64,000 nucleotides of DNA from the NCBI GenBank assembly GCA_009774735.1, contig VSOH01000306.1, positions 8,266-72,265 of the forward strand, in the 5' to 3' direction. The notes beneath the pieces are model-generated. The model made no database searches, was not told where the DNA came from, and saw nothing but the letters and a program-made list of their open reading frames with translations. Positions 42,234 to 50,989 of this stretch are shown piece by piece. A program made the translations under genes and the position numbers. This stretch comes from Clostridiales bacterium. Its GTDB lineage: Bacteria > Bacillota_A > Clostridia > Oscillospirales > Acutalibacteraceae. Each line of letters opens with the position of its first letter. Positions within the stretch are counted from its first letter, which is position 1.

Positions 42234-45128
42234 ATGATACAGTTTCAAGAATATCTCAGCAGCGATTATCCTGGTTTCGCTTCGTTCATCGAAACGATCA
42301 TAAAACCCATCTTCGGCTCTGCCTTTCGTCCTGATGCTGACCTTCAGGACATGATTGACTATCCCGAAGACATTGAGGATTTCAACCTTATCACAAGTAG
42401 CCACGATGAGGATTTCCGCAAGTTGGCAGCAGAAAGCAATGTCATTCGTCTGCTCAAACTCGGACGTGTCAATACCTCCAATGGCATCCCTATCCACGTC
42501 TATGACATCACGGTAGGCAGTCGCAAGCATATAGGACGCAACCGTAAGGGCATTCAGGAAATCATTCGTCGCAACAGCGAGATGACCAATCAGACGGGTG
42601 CATTCATGCTTTTCCACTATGCTGATGAGACGTGGGAGTGGCGTTTCAGCTACTGCTTTATCGGTAAGAATCGTGAGGATAGCACCAGCGCCAAGCGTTA
42701 CACCTATCTGCTCGGTCGCGGTCAGTCGTGCAAGACAGCTGCCCTTCGTTTCCAGACACTTTTCAGAAAGAGTGGTAAGATTGCCATCGAGGACATTACC
42801 GATGCTTTCTCAGTGGAAAGCGTCAGCAAGGAGTTCTTCGATGAGTATCGCTCTAACTATGCAGATATTGTCTGCTACGTCACCGGCAAACGCATGGTGA
42901 AAGTTGGTGGAAAATGGGAAGAGAAACAGGAACACGAGCCTAACGAGTTCATCATGCAGCAGTTCGCTCAGTTTGCTGACCCTGAAAAGGCTGTCCGTGA
43001 CTATGTGAAGAAGCTCATGGGTCGCCTTGTATTCCTCCAGTTCATCCAGAAAAAGGGATGGCTTGGTGTACCTGTTGGTGATGAGTCATGGACGCAGGGT
43101 GACAAGGAGTTTATCCAGCACCTGTTTGATAAGTGTGAGAACCAGGACACATTTATTGACACCGTCCTTGAACCACTCTTCTACGACATCAATAATCGTC
43201 GTGAGGAGGATCTTGCCAATGCTGTACTTGGTTCAGGCATCAAGGTGCCTTACCTCAATGGAGGTCTCTTTGAGATGGATGCAGAAGATAATACACAGTT
43301 CCCACTTCCTGCTAAGTACATGGCAGACATGCTTGATTTCTTCTCTGCCTACAACTTCACCATCGACGAGAATGATCCTGATGATGCGGAGGTGGGTGTT
43401 GACCCTGAGATGCTTGGACGTGTGTTCGAGAACTTGCTTGAAGACAACAAAGACAAAGGCGCATTCTACACGCCAAAGGAGATTGTGCAATACATGTGTC
43501 GTGAGTCGCTGATAGCTTACCTTCAGACGGACATCGAGGACGAGGACACCAAAGCTTCGTTCCGCAACTTCGTTACTAATCACGAGGTGAGCGAACTGAA
43601 ACCAGCTGATGTATTCAAGGTAGACAAGAAACTTCGTGAGGTAAAGATTTGTGACCCTGCCATTGGTTCGGGTGCATTCCCTATGGGCTTACTGAAGGAA
43701 CTCTTTGATTGCCGTATGGCGATTGAGGGCAATGAGGAGGGTAAAACACCTGCCGATATTAAGAAGGACATCATTCAGAACTCCATCTATGGTGTGGACA
43801 TCGAAAAGGGAGCTGTTGACATTGCACGCCTCCGTTTCTGGCTATCGCTTATCATCGATGAACAGACACCTCATGCTTTGCCTAACATGGACTTCAAGAT
43901 TATGCAGGGCAACTCTCTCTTGGAGCAGTATATGGGTGTTCCTCTCGATGACATCTACGACAGTAGCCGCCAGATGATGTTGGCATTCGACGAAGAGACA
44001 ACCGCTCGAATGCTCCTCAAAGAGCACATGTTCTCGTACTTTGAGAAGGAAGATCATGACGAAAAAGCTGAGATACTCAAAAGCATAGACAATGCTGTAA
44101 AGTCAATGGTCAAGGCAAAGACCTTGGGCAATCCTGAGGTGTGTGCTGCCATTGATGCGCTTAATCTTCGCAACAATCAGGAGTTCTTCCTTTGGCACAC
44201 ATGGTTTAACGATGTTCTTGCAGATAAGAAGGATGCCAAAGGAAAGCCAATTAAAGGTTCTGGGGGCTTTGATATTGTGATTGGTAATCCACCGTATATA
44301 CAGTTGCAAGCCGACAATGGAAAACTTGGTCACTATTACAACAACAAAGGTTTTGAAACCTTTGTAAAAACAGGTGACATCTATTCTTTATTTTATGAGT
44401 TTGGATTCTCAATTCTGAAGAATAGTGGTAACTTGTGTTATATTACTTCAAACACATGGATGAGAGCTTCTTACGGAGAGAAAACACGTTCTTTCTTTAG
44501 TAAAAAAACAAATCCTTTGCTTTTAGTTGATTTCACAGGAATGCAGATTCTTGATAGCGCAACTGTTGAAACAAATATAATACTAATCTCTAAAGATAGA
44601 AATTCTCAGCACACAAAATGTGTATCAGGTAATGGGAATGTAGAGGAGATTTTGCCAAATCTAGACAAATACATAGAAGAAAATCATTCATATATGGCAT
44701 TTAATTCTGATGATTCTTGGATAATTATGTCACCATCAGAAAATAAGCTCAAAACGAAGATTGAACGCAAGGGAACAAAATTGTCGGATTGGAATGTTAA
44801 AATGTTCAGAGGTTTAACAACAGGATTCAACGATGCTTATTGTGTAACCACTGAAAAAAAAGACGAAATTCTACAATCATGTAAAGACGAAGAGGAGAAA
44901 TCAAAAACAGAGAAACTATTTCATAAAACTCTAAGAGGAAGAGACCTAAAACACTATTATTATAACTGGTCTGGATTATGGGTTATATGGATTCCTTGGC
45001 ATTTTCCTCTCCATTTTGACACATCTATTGAAGGTACATCAATTAAAGCTGAAACTATGTTTGCAGACGAATATCCAACATTATATAAGTATATTACGTC
45101 TTACAAAAAAACAACTTTCAGCTCGTAA
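42234..45128 (+). CDS. Eco57I-like class N6-adenine DNA methylase, frame ends early at A7 tract
   Basis: The 964-residue product carries the Eco57I-type methylase core: SAM motif DPAIGSGAF (near 473-481) and catalytic NPPY (685-688). Its N-terminal 430 residues are helical and nuclease-associated in this class. The C-terminal target-recognition region begins near 44330 and is visibly AT-rich. The frame stops at 45128 soon after AAAAAAA (45105-45111). Sequence in the next frame continues a typical target-recognition end, so one extra A splits the gene. Partner of the PLD-helicase. Confidence 0.78.
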   Translation: MIQFQEYLSSDYPGFASFIETIIKPIFGSAFRPDADLQDMIDYPEDIEDFNLITSSHDEDFRKLAAESNVIRLLKLGRVNTSNGIPIHVYDITVGSRKHIGRNRKGIQEIIRRNSEMTNQTGAFMLFHYADETWEWRFSYCFIGKNREDSTSAKRYTYLLGRGQSCKTAALRFQTLFRKSGKIAIEDITDAFSVESVSKEFFDEYRSNYADIVCYVTGKRMVKVGGKWEEKQEHEPNEFIMQQFAQFADPEKAVRDYVKKLMGRLVFLQFIQKKGWLGVPVGDESWTQGDKEFIQHLFDKCENQDTFIDTVLEPLFYDINNRREEDLANAVLGSGIKVPYLNGGLFEMDAEDNTQFPLPAKYMADMLDFFSAYNFTIDENDPDDAEVGVDPEMLGRVFENLLEDNKDKGAFYTPKEIVQYMCRESLIAYLQTDIEDEDTKASFRNFVTNHEVSELKPADVFKVDKKLREVKICDPAIGSGAFPMGLLKELFDCRMAIEGNEEGKTPADIKKDIIQNSIYGVDIEKGAVDIARLRFWLSLIIDEQTPHALPNMDFKIMQGNSLLEQYMGVPLDDIYDSSRQMMLAFDEETTARMLLKEHMFSYFEKEDHDEKAEILKSIDNAVKSMVKAKTLGNPEVCAAIDALNLRNNQEFFLWHTWFNDVLADKKDAKGKPIKGSGGFDIVIGNPPYIQLQADNGKLGHYYNNKGFETFVKTGDIYSLFYEFGFSILKNSGNLCYITSNTWMRASYGEKTRSFFSKKTNPLLLVDFTGMQILDSATVETNIILISKDRNSQHTKCVSGNGNVEEILPNLDKYIEENHSYMAFNSDDSWIIMSPSENKLKTKIERKGTKLSDWNVKMFRGLTTGFNDAYCVTTEKKDEILQSCKDEEEKSKTEKLFHKTLRGRDLKHYYYNWSGLWVIWIPWHFPLHFDTSIEGTSIKAETMFADEYPTLYKYITSYKKTTFSS

Positions 45129-45606
45129 CAAAGCAGAAACTGGTATAAGGTATGAATGGTACGCTTTGCAACGATGGGGTGCAAATTTTTGGCAAGAATT
45201 TATTAAGCCTAAGATTGTTTGGCTAGATTTGTGTGATGAGTCGAGGTTTTCATATAGTGAAGACGAAATGCCACTCAATACTGTGTTTTTTATCACAGGT
45301 GATAACCTATATTCAATATTAGGTATATTAAATTCTAAACTTATACTATGGTATTTTAGAACATGCTTAGGAACTACATCTGGAGTTGGAACGAATCGAT
45401 GGTTAAAATACACTGTGGAACAATTGCCTATTTATAAAGGCGAAACTAATGCTATTTCTGAAATAAGCAAAAAGATAACAGAAATCAAGCGTCTAAATTC
45501 CCAAGCAGACACCTCCGCTGAAGAGCGAGAAATCGACCGCCTCGTGTATCAGCTCTACGGATTAACAGAGGAAGAAATCACAATTGTTGAAGGTTCTAAC
45601 GCATAA
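45112..45606 (+). pseudogene. Displaced C-terminal part of the Eco57I-like methylase
   Basis: From 45112 the frame reads QLSARNKAETGIRYEWYALQ and RWGANFWQEFIKPKIVWLDL, then GDNLYSILGILNSKLILWYF, all typical of the C-terminal target-recognition region of Eco57I/TaqI-type methylases. An ORF with a methionine at 45016 exists in the same frame, but its first 30 residues are out-of-frame methylase codons and not coding. Removal of a single A from 45105-45111 would rejoin it to the upstream frame, giving about 1,124 residues. Translation of this piece alone is unlikely to give an active protein. Confidence 0.65.
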
Positions 45607-45610
45607 ATAT

Positions 45611-46282
45611 ATGGCTACATTAAAAGAATTATACACAACATTGAAGTCGCTGAGAGACATGAATCTCCCAGTAGATGAAAAGTTGCTTAAAGCTGCTGAT
45701 AATCTTGAAGAGAAAATCATTAAGGAAGAGATTCTGCCTTCATTAAGCCAAAACATAGAGCCATTGCTGAACGAGATTCAGCGTGATCTCGTACTCGTTG
45801 TTGAATATCATCCAGGTGAACCTATAAGCGTTGCCCTCTCACGCAAGACAAAGATTAGTGAGATAGTTGATGCTAAACAGCTGACTCCGAAAAGCAGTAC
45901 TCCTGTTAAAAGCATAACTAAGCCAGACGCGGTGGAGCCTCATGAGCCAACGAAGCATGTAGATAATCCAACAAAAGGAATGAGAGTGATATTTCCAGAT
46001 GGCACTGTCATCTGGAATCGTGCTGCGATAGATACGTTTATCAACGCTCTCCGTAAAATAGGTCTTGACCGAATCCCACAAGTTGGAATAGAGCATGGTG
46101 GTGGCTTTAATCTTGTGAGCAAGAGCAAGAGAGAAGCAATCCCCGGTCGTGTATGGCAGCATGAGTGTGATGGTTGGTACATTTATAGTAATATCAGCAA
46201 CAACACCAAGGCTGATGACCTACGTCGAATCTCAGATTACTATTCTCTTGGGTTAAAGATTGAAGAAGGCAAACCTGAATAG
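45611..46282 (+). CDS. Hypothetical protein, possible RAMA-like DNA-reading domain
   Basis: The 223-residue protein starts at MATLKELYTTLK, 4 bp after the methylase end. N-terminal residues 1-80 are helical; residues about 115-215 form a beta-rich module (MRVIFPDGTVIWNRAAIDTF, then VWQHECDGWYIYSN). The pattern of a small domain linked to restriction methylases suggests a RAMA-like DNA-reading module. This is low-confidence. The gene position between methylase and HNH nuclease points to a subunit of the same defence system. Confidence 0.5.
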   Translation: MATLKELYTTLKSLRDMNLPVDEKLLKAADNLEEKIIKEEILPSLSQNIEPLLNEIQRDLVLVVEYHPGEPISVALSRKTKISEIVDAKQLTPKSSTPVKSITKPDAVEPHEPTKHVDNPTKGMRVIFPDGTVIWNRAAIDTFINALRKIGLDRIPQVGIEHGGGFNLVSKSKREAIPGRVWQHECDGWYIYSNISNNTKADDLRRISDYYSLGLKIEEGKPE

Positions 46283-46284
46283 AT

Positions 46285-46872
46285 ATGGCAAAGAAGGAAC
46301 GTACATACGAGAACTTCGGTGAATACCTTTACTGGTCTTACGCAAACTTGCAAATGCTTCATTATGCCATAAATGCTGGTAAGAAAAAGTACGACCGCAC
46401 ATGTTTCATGATACGTGCAAAGGCATTCAAGGCATACAAAGAAGGGCGTTGGAACATCCATGACCTTCTGGAGTTCAATGTGGCTAAGATACAACAGAAT
46501 AACTATTGCTGGTACTGTGGTAAAGAGATGGGACCTTCTAAGTTGACAAAGGATCATGTCTTTCCCCGAAGCAAAGGTGGTGACAATGATATGGACAACA
46601 TCATCATGGTGTGTAAGACCTGTAACTCCAGCAAAGGCAATATGGACTTGTTTGAATGGTATGCAGAAGTTCGGAAGGAATGGCCACCAATCAATGTACT
46701 TGTCCATTATCTAAAGAATATCTACCTTTACAGCATTGAACACGGATTGATGGATAAGCACAGTGAAGAACTTGGCACGATGGATTTGCCTTTCAAGTGG
46801 CAGTATATTCCTGTAAACTATCCGCAACCAGAACTTTACTTAACGGAGGAAGATACTGCTGATACGCAATAA
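46285..46872 (+). CDS. HNH endonuclease
   Basis: The 195-residue protein has a canonical HNH/McrA-type centre: CWYCGKEM (first CxxC), TKDHVFPRSKGGDNDMDNII (H and N residues) and CKTCNSSKGN (second CxxC). An N-terminal helical region of 80 residues and a C-terminal extension surround it. It starts 2 bp after the previous gene, so it is probably the nuclease or an accessory nuclease of the helicase-methylase locus. Confidence 0.78.
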   Translation: MAKKERTYENFGEYLYWSYANLQMLHYAINAGKKKYDRTCFMIRAKAFKAYKEGRWNIHDLLEFNVAKIQQNNYCWYCGKEMGPSKLTKDHVFPRSKGGDNDMDNIIMVCKTCNSSKGNMDLFEWYAEVRKEWPPINVLVHYLKNIYLYSIEHGLMDKHSEELGTMDLPFKWQYIPVNYPQPELYLTEEDTADTQ

Positions 46873-46891
46873 AAAGAAAAATAGAAATAAT

Positions 46892-48343
46892 ATGATAGGA
46901 AACATAGACCTTTTGGTTAAAGAACTTTGTAAACTGCCCAAAGAAGTAGGATGGGTAGAGTTTAAGCATAACAACTGTGAGCCTACCATGGTTGGAGAAG
47001 ATATTAGCGCTCTTGCCAACAGTGCGACTCTGAACGATCGCGACTATGCGTATATGATTTGGGGCGTAGATGACACTACGCATGAAATCATTGGCACTAA
47101 AGTTCGACTGCAGTTAGAGAAAAAGGGAGAACAGGAGCTGGAGAACTGGCTGCGTTACTTACTCTCTAAAAATGCTGATTTTGAATACTATGACACAGAC
47201 ATTGAAGGCAAGCATGTGGAGTTGATTCGTATTCACAAAGCACTCAATGAACCTGTATCTTTCCAAAAGGTTGATTATATCCGTAGTGGTAGTTATACAA
47301 AGAAACTACATGAGTTCCCTGTGTTCCGAGCTCAACTGTGGGATAAATTACGCCATGCGCAGTTTGAGGATGTTTGCGTGAAGACAGATCAAAGATATGA
47401 AGATATTATCCGATCATTGCAAGTAGATGCGTATTTTACCTTGCTCAACATACCACAACCTACAGAATTGGATGCTGTTGCTCATTATCTATGTGAAGAC
47501 GGTATCATTTGCAAGCAAGACAATGGTTTGTATTCAATTACAAATCTTGGCGCAATCCTGTTTGCCAAAGACCTAAACGAATTTGGACGTCTTGGAAGAA
47601 AGGCAATGCGTGTGGTACAGTACAAGGGCATAAACCGATTACTGATACAAAAGGAGGAGTCTTTTCGTCAAGGATATGCGGTAGCATTCGAGAATATAGT
47701 GCGCTATGTAAATGCCTTGCTACCAAGCGTGGAGGACGTGAACAAAGTACAATTATCAACAAATAGCAAATTTCCTTTACCTTCTGTAAGAGAAGCTATT
47801 GCGAATAGTCTCATACACCAAGACCTATATGTGACAGGAGCCGCTCCTGTGGTTGAAATCTTCGACAATCGTATTGAAGTGACCAATCCCGGCACTCCAT
47901 TAGTCGATGTATTACGAATCATTGATAATCCTCCTAAATCAAGGAACGAGAAACTAGCATCTTTAATGCGTAGATTGAAGATGTGTGAAGAACTCGGTCG
48001 CGGTTGGGACAGAATGGTACTGGCATGTGAAGCTCAGTTCCTTCCTGCCCCTCGTATTGAGGTTTTTCAAGAGAACACCAAAGTAACATTATTCTCAGAG
48101 ATGGAGTTTGGCAACATTCCTATGGATGATAAAGTCTGGTCTTGTTATCTACATGCTTGTCTGATGTACATTCAAGGAGAGGCATTGACAAACAAGTCTT
48201 TGCGAGACAGATTTGGATTACCAGAAACATCATCTGGAAGTTCATCAAGACTAATCAAAGAAGCAATAAACCACAATCTCGTCAAGGTACTTGATCCTAA
48301 TACAGCTCCACGCTACATGCGGTATATCCCGATATGGGCATAA
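46892..48343 (+). CDS. AlbA_2/Schlafen-like and GHKL ATPase-like protein
   Basis: The 483-residue protein starts with an AlbA_2 (Schlafen-fold) domain (about 15-125; GWVEFKHNN, DISALANSATLND, YAYMIWGVDD). The centre resembles the RecG-like GHKL ATPase portion, with FPLPSVREAIANSLIHQDLY, GAAPVVEIFDNRIEVTNPG and a winged-helix end (LTNKSLRDRFGLPETSSGSS). Such proteins are frequent in defence islands and act as regulators or RNA/DNA binders; the exact role is unknown. It is the last gene of the run before a repeat-bearing gap. Confidence 0.7.
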   Translation: MIGNIDLLVKELCKLPKEVGWVEFKHNNCEPTMVGEDISALANSATLNDRDYAYMIWGVDDTTHEIIGTKVRLQLEKKGEQELENWLRYLLSKNADFEYYDTDIEGKHVELIRIHKALNEPVSFQKVDYIRSGSYTKKLHEFPVFRAQLWDKLRHAQFEDVCVKTDQRYEDIIRSLQVDAYFTLLNIPQPTELDAVAHYLCEDGIICKQDNGLYSITNLGAILFAKDLNEFGRLGRKAMRVVQYKGINRLLIQKEESFRQGYAVAFENIVRYVNALLPSVEDVNKVQLSTNSKFPLPSVREAIANSLIHQDLYVTGAAPVVEIFDNRIEVTNPGTPLVDVLRIIDNPPKSRNEKLASLMRRLKMCEELGRGWDRMVLACEAQFLPAPRIEVFQENTKVTLFSEMEFGNIPMDDKVWSCYLHACLMYIQGEALTNKSLRDRFGLPETSSGSSSRLIKEAINHNLVKVLDPNTAPRYMRYIPIWA

Positions 48344-48348
48344 TAATT

Positions 48349-48470
48349 TAACTTGCCTGTAACTTGCCAGTAACATGCTTGGGACAACAACAAAAAACAA
48401 AACAATAGCATAAACATCTGATATTCAGCATTGAATTTACTATAGTTTAACTTGCTGGTAACTTGCTTGG
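48349..48470 (+). repeat. Two clusters of an 11-bp repeat, TAACTTGCYDG
   Basis: Cluster 1 has TAACTTGCCTG (48349-48359), TAACTTGCCAG (48360-48370) and TAACATGCTTG (48371-48381). Cluster 2 has TAACTTGCTGG (48448-48458) and TAACTTGCTTGG (48459-48470). The 229-bp gap between two operons (48344-48572) contains no gene. The period of 11 bp is close to one DNA turn and fits an operator, but no regulator is identified. Confidence 0.55.
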
Positions 48471-48572
48471 CATAGCAAAAGCATTCGCTATTGAGGTCGA
48501 AAAGTGTACTAATCGGGCAACAGGCAAAACATCAAAAGGCACAAGTTGCACATCGAAATAGACTAGGTAAAT

Positions 48573-49145
48573 ATGAAATACGAAAGAACAATAATCGAAG
48601 GACTACCGAAGAAGTTCAATGTCATGAAGATACTTGAACTACTTTACAAGGACGGCATACCTGATAATCCACATTGCGTACACTATGGACTGAAGGTTGT
48701 TGCTGATGACAGACTAAAGAATGAGACCTGTGCTGTTGTCTTCCGCAAGGAACTGTCATCGACAGGTGTTTTTGTTCTACATAGTGTAGAGTTGAACTCA
48801 CTGACGTTTGCAGTTCCAGAATATGCCTCGGAAGCAGACGTTGTACTGTTTGCATCGCTCATGAATGCAGTTAGAAAGAAACATCCTCGCACCAAAGCAT
48901 TCGACGATCACAACATTCCTGTCAAATATATTGGAGCCAGGGAAATCGTTGAAATGAACAAGGATAGGATGAACTATCTCGTGAAGGATCTAACCACACA
49001 AGAAGGATTCACCATGCGTGGACTCACCGCTGCCTTTACCCTTAAAGTCGAGCATTTAATACCATATTCATCTGTGGAAATGCAAGCATACGAACTAAAA
49101 AGAACGTTTGCAGAAATGCAATGGCAGAGTGAAGATGAAGAGTGA
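48573..49145 (+). CDS. Hypothetical protein, first gene of the 48573-53345 operon
   Basis: The 190-residue protein is soluble with an alpha/beta pattern (CVHYGLKVVADDRLKNETCA, LHSVELNSLTFAVPEYASEA). No domain is recognised. It opens a seven-gene run behind an 11-bp repeat region, and its stop overlaps the next start by one base. The unit encodes several nucleic-acid or nucleotide enzymes, so a related role is possible; nothing in the sequence proves it. Confidence 0.5.
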   Translation: MKYERTIIEGLPKKFNVMKILELLYKDGIPDNPHCVHYGLKVVADDRLKNETCAVVFRKELSSTGVFVLHSVELNSLTFAVPEYASEADVVLFASLMNAVRKKHPRTKAFDDHNIPVKYIGAREIVEMNKDRMNYLVKDLTTQEGFTMRGLTAAFTLKVEHLIPYSSVEMQAYELKRTFAEMQWQSEDEE

Positions 49146-49501
49146 TGAACGCAGGCAAGCTTCTATCCGATATTCACAATATAGACAATATACAAATGAA
49201 CAATAATTTTTTACCTGATCATGAGGAGATACTAATCTTCCTCGAAGATAACATCTCAAAGTTGGTGCGCCTGAAGGTGGCATCAAGAGCCAAGTACAAG
49301 GAGTATGATGAAAACTTCATGAATTACATCACGGCAGACAGCTGTGAGGATGATGAACGTATATCATTATTTTCTGAGCAGACCTATTTGAGCTACCTCT
49401 CAATGGTCAAGAAACTAGAAGATGCAATCAATAATGAGCCAGAACTCAAAACCAATGCCACCGTCAAGGAGTATGTAAAGTTGTTGACTGGAGAGGAATA
49501 A
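49145..49501 (+). CDS. Hypothetical small helical protein
   Basis: The 118-residue protein starts at MNAGKLLSDIHNIDNIQ (ATG 49145, sharing a base with the upstream stop; GTG at 49142 is an alternative). It is acidic and all-helical (EEILIFLEDNISKLVRLKVA, then LSYLSMVKKLEDAINNEPEL). No domain is recognised. An adaptor or small subunit role in the operon is possible. Confidence 0.45.
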   Translation: MNAGKLLSDIHNIDNIQMNNNFLPDHEEILIFLEDNISKLVRLKVASRAKYKEYDENFMNYITADSCEDDERISLFSEQTYLSYLSMVKKLEDAINNEPELKTNATVKEYVKLLTGEE

Positions 49502-49520
49502 CCCATACTGGTATATTTGT

Positions 49521-50258
49521 ATGATTACAGCAAGCATGAACAAGGTTGAAATCAACCAACAGATGTGGAAAGTCGCTGAAGAATCATCTGTTGTGAAGGC
49601 TTGTACCCAGAAGTTCTTCAAGTCATGCCGCAAACTACCCAAGGGTAGAGTGGTAATGACCCGTAAGTTCTTCCATAAAGATACAAACCAATCCTACATC
49701 CTTTGTATGTCACAATACGAAGGTGTGCAGGGGTGTATCTTGCTGGCAGAGGTTGACCATGGCAAACAGAAGTGGTACTACGTCATCAGCGAAGATCTGA
49801 CAGACACCACAGATGCGTACTCGGCTCATTTCTTCAAGAGGTATGCGGAACGTGAAGGTATTCCCTTTGTTATGCCGAATATCATCACTCGTTTCTTCAT
49901 GGAGAACAGGAATGTGGTGAAGATTTACGAATCAGAGAAAGACAGACAGATAGCATACGCTTCTCGCAATGGCGTAACTCTCTGCCGTTGGGATAGAGAA
50001 CGAGGTGTAACAAAGCATTGTACCTACGTCTCTCGTGATATGCTGGGCGACAACCAAGAGGAAGCCTTGCAAACGATACAAGGTGACATTGACCAGATAG
50101 AAGGCATACAGCGAAACTTCACCCCAAATTACAAAGCCACAGGCAAAGACGTGGTTCGTCACATGCACGAGAACCGTGCCTGGACAGATTCAACAGATAA
50201 GTCATCCGAGATAGCTTGTGCCATTTACAAGCAATTTTTTGAGGATTTAGATGATTAG
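49521..50258 (+). CDS. Hypothetical protein
   Basis: The 245-residue protein has a beta-rich first half (VVMTRKFFHKDTNQSYILCM, CILLAEVDHGKQKWYYVISE) and a charged helical second half (NRNVVKIYESEKDRQIAYAS). No signal peptide, membrane helix or known domain is seen. It is 19 bp after the previous gene and 44 bp before the next in the same run. The presence of a nuclease and nucleotide-modifying enzymes in the operon suggests nucleic-acid work. Confidence 0.5.
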   Translation: MITASMNKVEINQQMWKVAEESSVVKACTQKFFKSCRKLPKGRVVMTRKFFHKDTNQSYILCMSQYEGVQGCILLAEVDHGKQKWYYVISEDLTDTTDAYSAHFFKRYAEREGIPFVMPNIITRFFMENRNVVKIYESEKDRQIAYASRNGVTLCRWDRERGVTKHCTYVSRDMLGDNQEEALQTIQGDIDQIEGIQRNFTPNYKATGKDVVRHMHENRAWTDSTDKSSEIACAIYKQFFEDLDD

Positions 50259-50302
50259 TTTGGTCATTATCAAAACAGATTCACGATAAAGAAAGATCCG
50301 AT

Positions 50303-50989
50303 ATGGAGATAAAGACAATAGATAAGTTGTTAAATACGTTGAAGAATCCGAAGCAAAACGATTTCGACGATATTGCTATAAGTTTGATGCGAAACTTTGT
50401 AATCAAGAAAGTTGAAGCTGATAGTTTCGGAACACGTCACGTAAGATATAGGATTGTAGAATTAGAATTCTATCTCTACAATCAGGAAACCGATGACTGG
50501 CCAACATACAATCGTGATTGTGTTGCTGGGCAATGGTTCTTCCATAAGAGCGGATTGGATATAGCATTCCAAACCAAGAGAGAAGGAAACGAACTCATAG
50601 AGTTTGGAGGAATACTTATCAGAGGAGTCGAAAAATATGATGATGATAAACTGGTTGGAATTATAGGCGGAGCCCAACGATGCTGCTTTGAACTATTCAA
50701 CAATTCATTGGAGTTTCCAGAATTATGTGCTTCGGAAATAGACTCAGAATTTGCAATTTACAAACAAAGAAGAGTCCGTATAAAGCTTGATGAAGAAAGG
50801 AAGAATGAATTTAGGTACTTCCGTACCATACCTTCAGCACAATGGGAAACTCCACGAATGCAGATATTTGAAAAGAAGGTCAAGGGAGTGTACCATGTTA
50901 TCAAGGACTTGAAGTTAGTCAAGTACGATGATGCCGTTCAGACAGATGAAGGTGGATTTATTGACGGAACCAGAGTTTATCCAGTATGA
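50303..50989 (+). CDS. Hypothetical protein, possible DNA glycosylase-like fold
   Basis: The 228-residue protein has the pattern VELEFYLYNQETDDWPTYNR, then WFFHKSGLDIAFQ and FGGILIRGVEKYDDDKLVGI. The alternation of an acidic strand with a substrate-facing H/G segment recalls the alkyladenine glycosylase (MPG-like) fold, but conserved catalytic residues cannot be named with certainty. It overlaps the next gene by ATGA, indicating a tight functional link to the deiminase-like enzyme. Confidence 0.4.
   Translation: MEIKTIDKLLNTLKNPKQNDFDDIAISLMRNFVIKKVEADSFGTRHVRYRIVELEFYLYNQETDDWPTYNRDCVAGQWFFHKSGLDIAFQTKREGNELIEFGGILIRGVEKYDDDKLVGIIGGAQRCCFELFNNSLEFPELCASEIDSEFAIYKQRRVRIKLDEERKNEFRYFRTIPSAQWETPRMQIFEKKVKGVYHVIKDLKLVKYDDAVQTDEGGFIDGTRVYPV

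Noticed and set aside
45016..45111. Methionine start for the methylase C-terminal ORF
   Set aside because: The residues before 45112 are out-of-frame codons of the methylase; the upstream frame gives the conserved sequence there.
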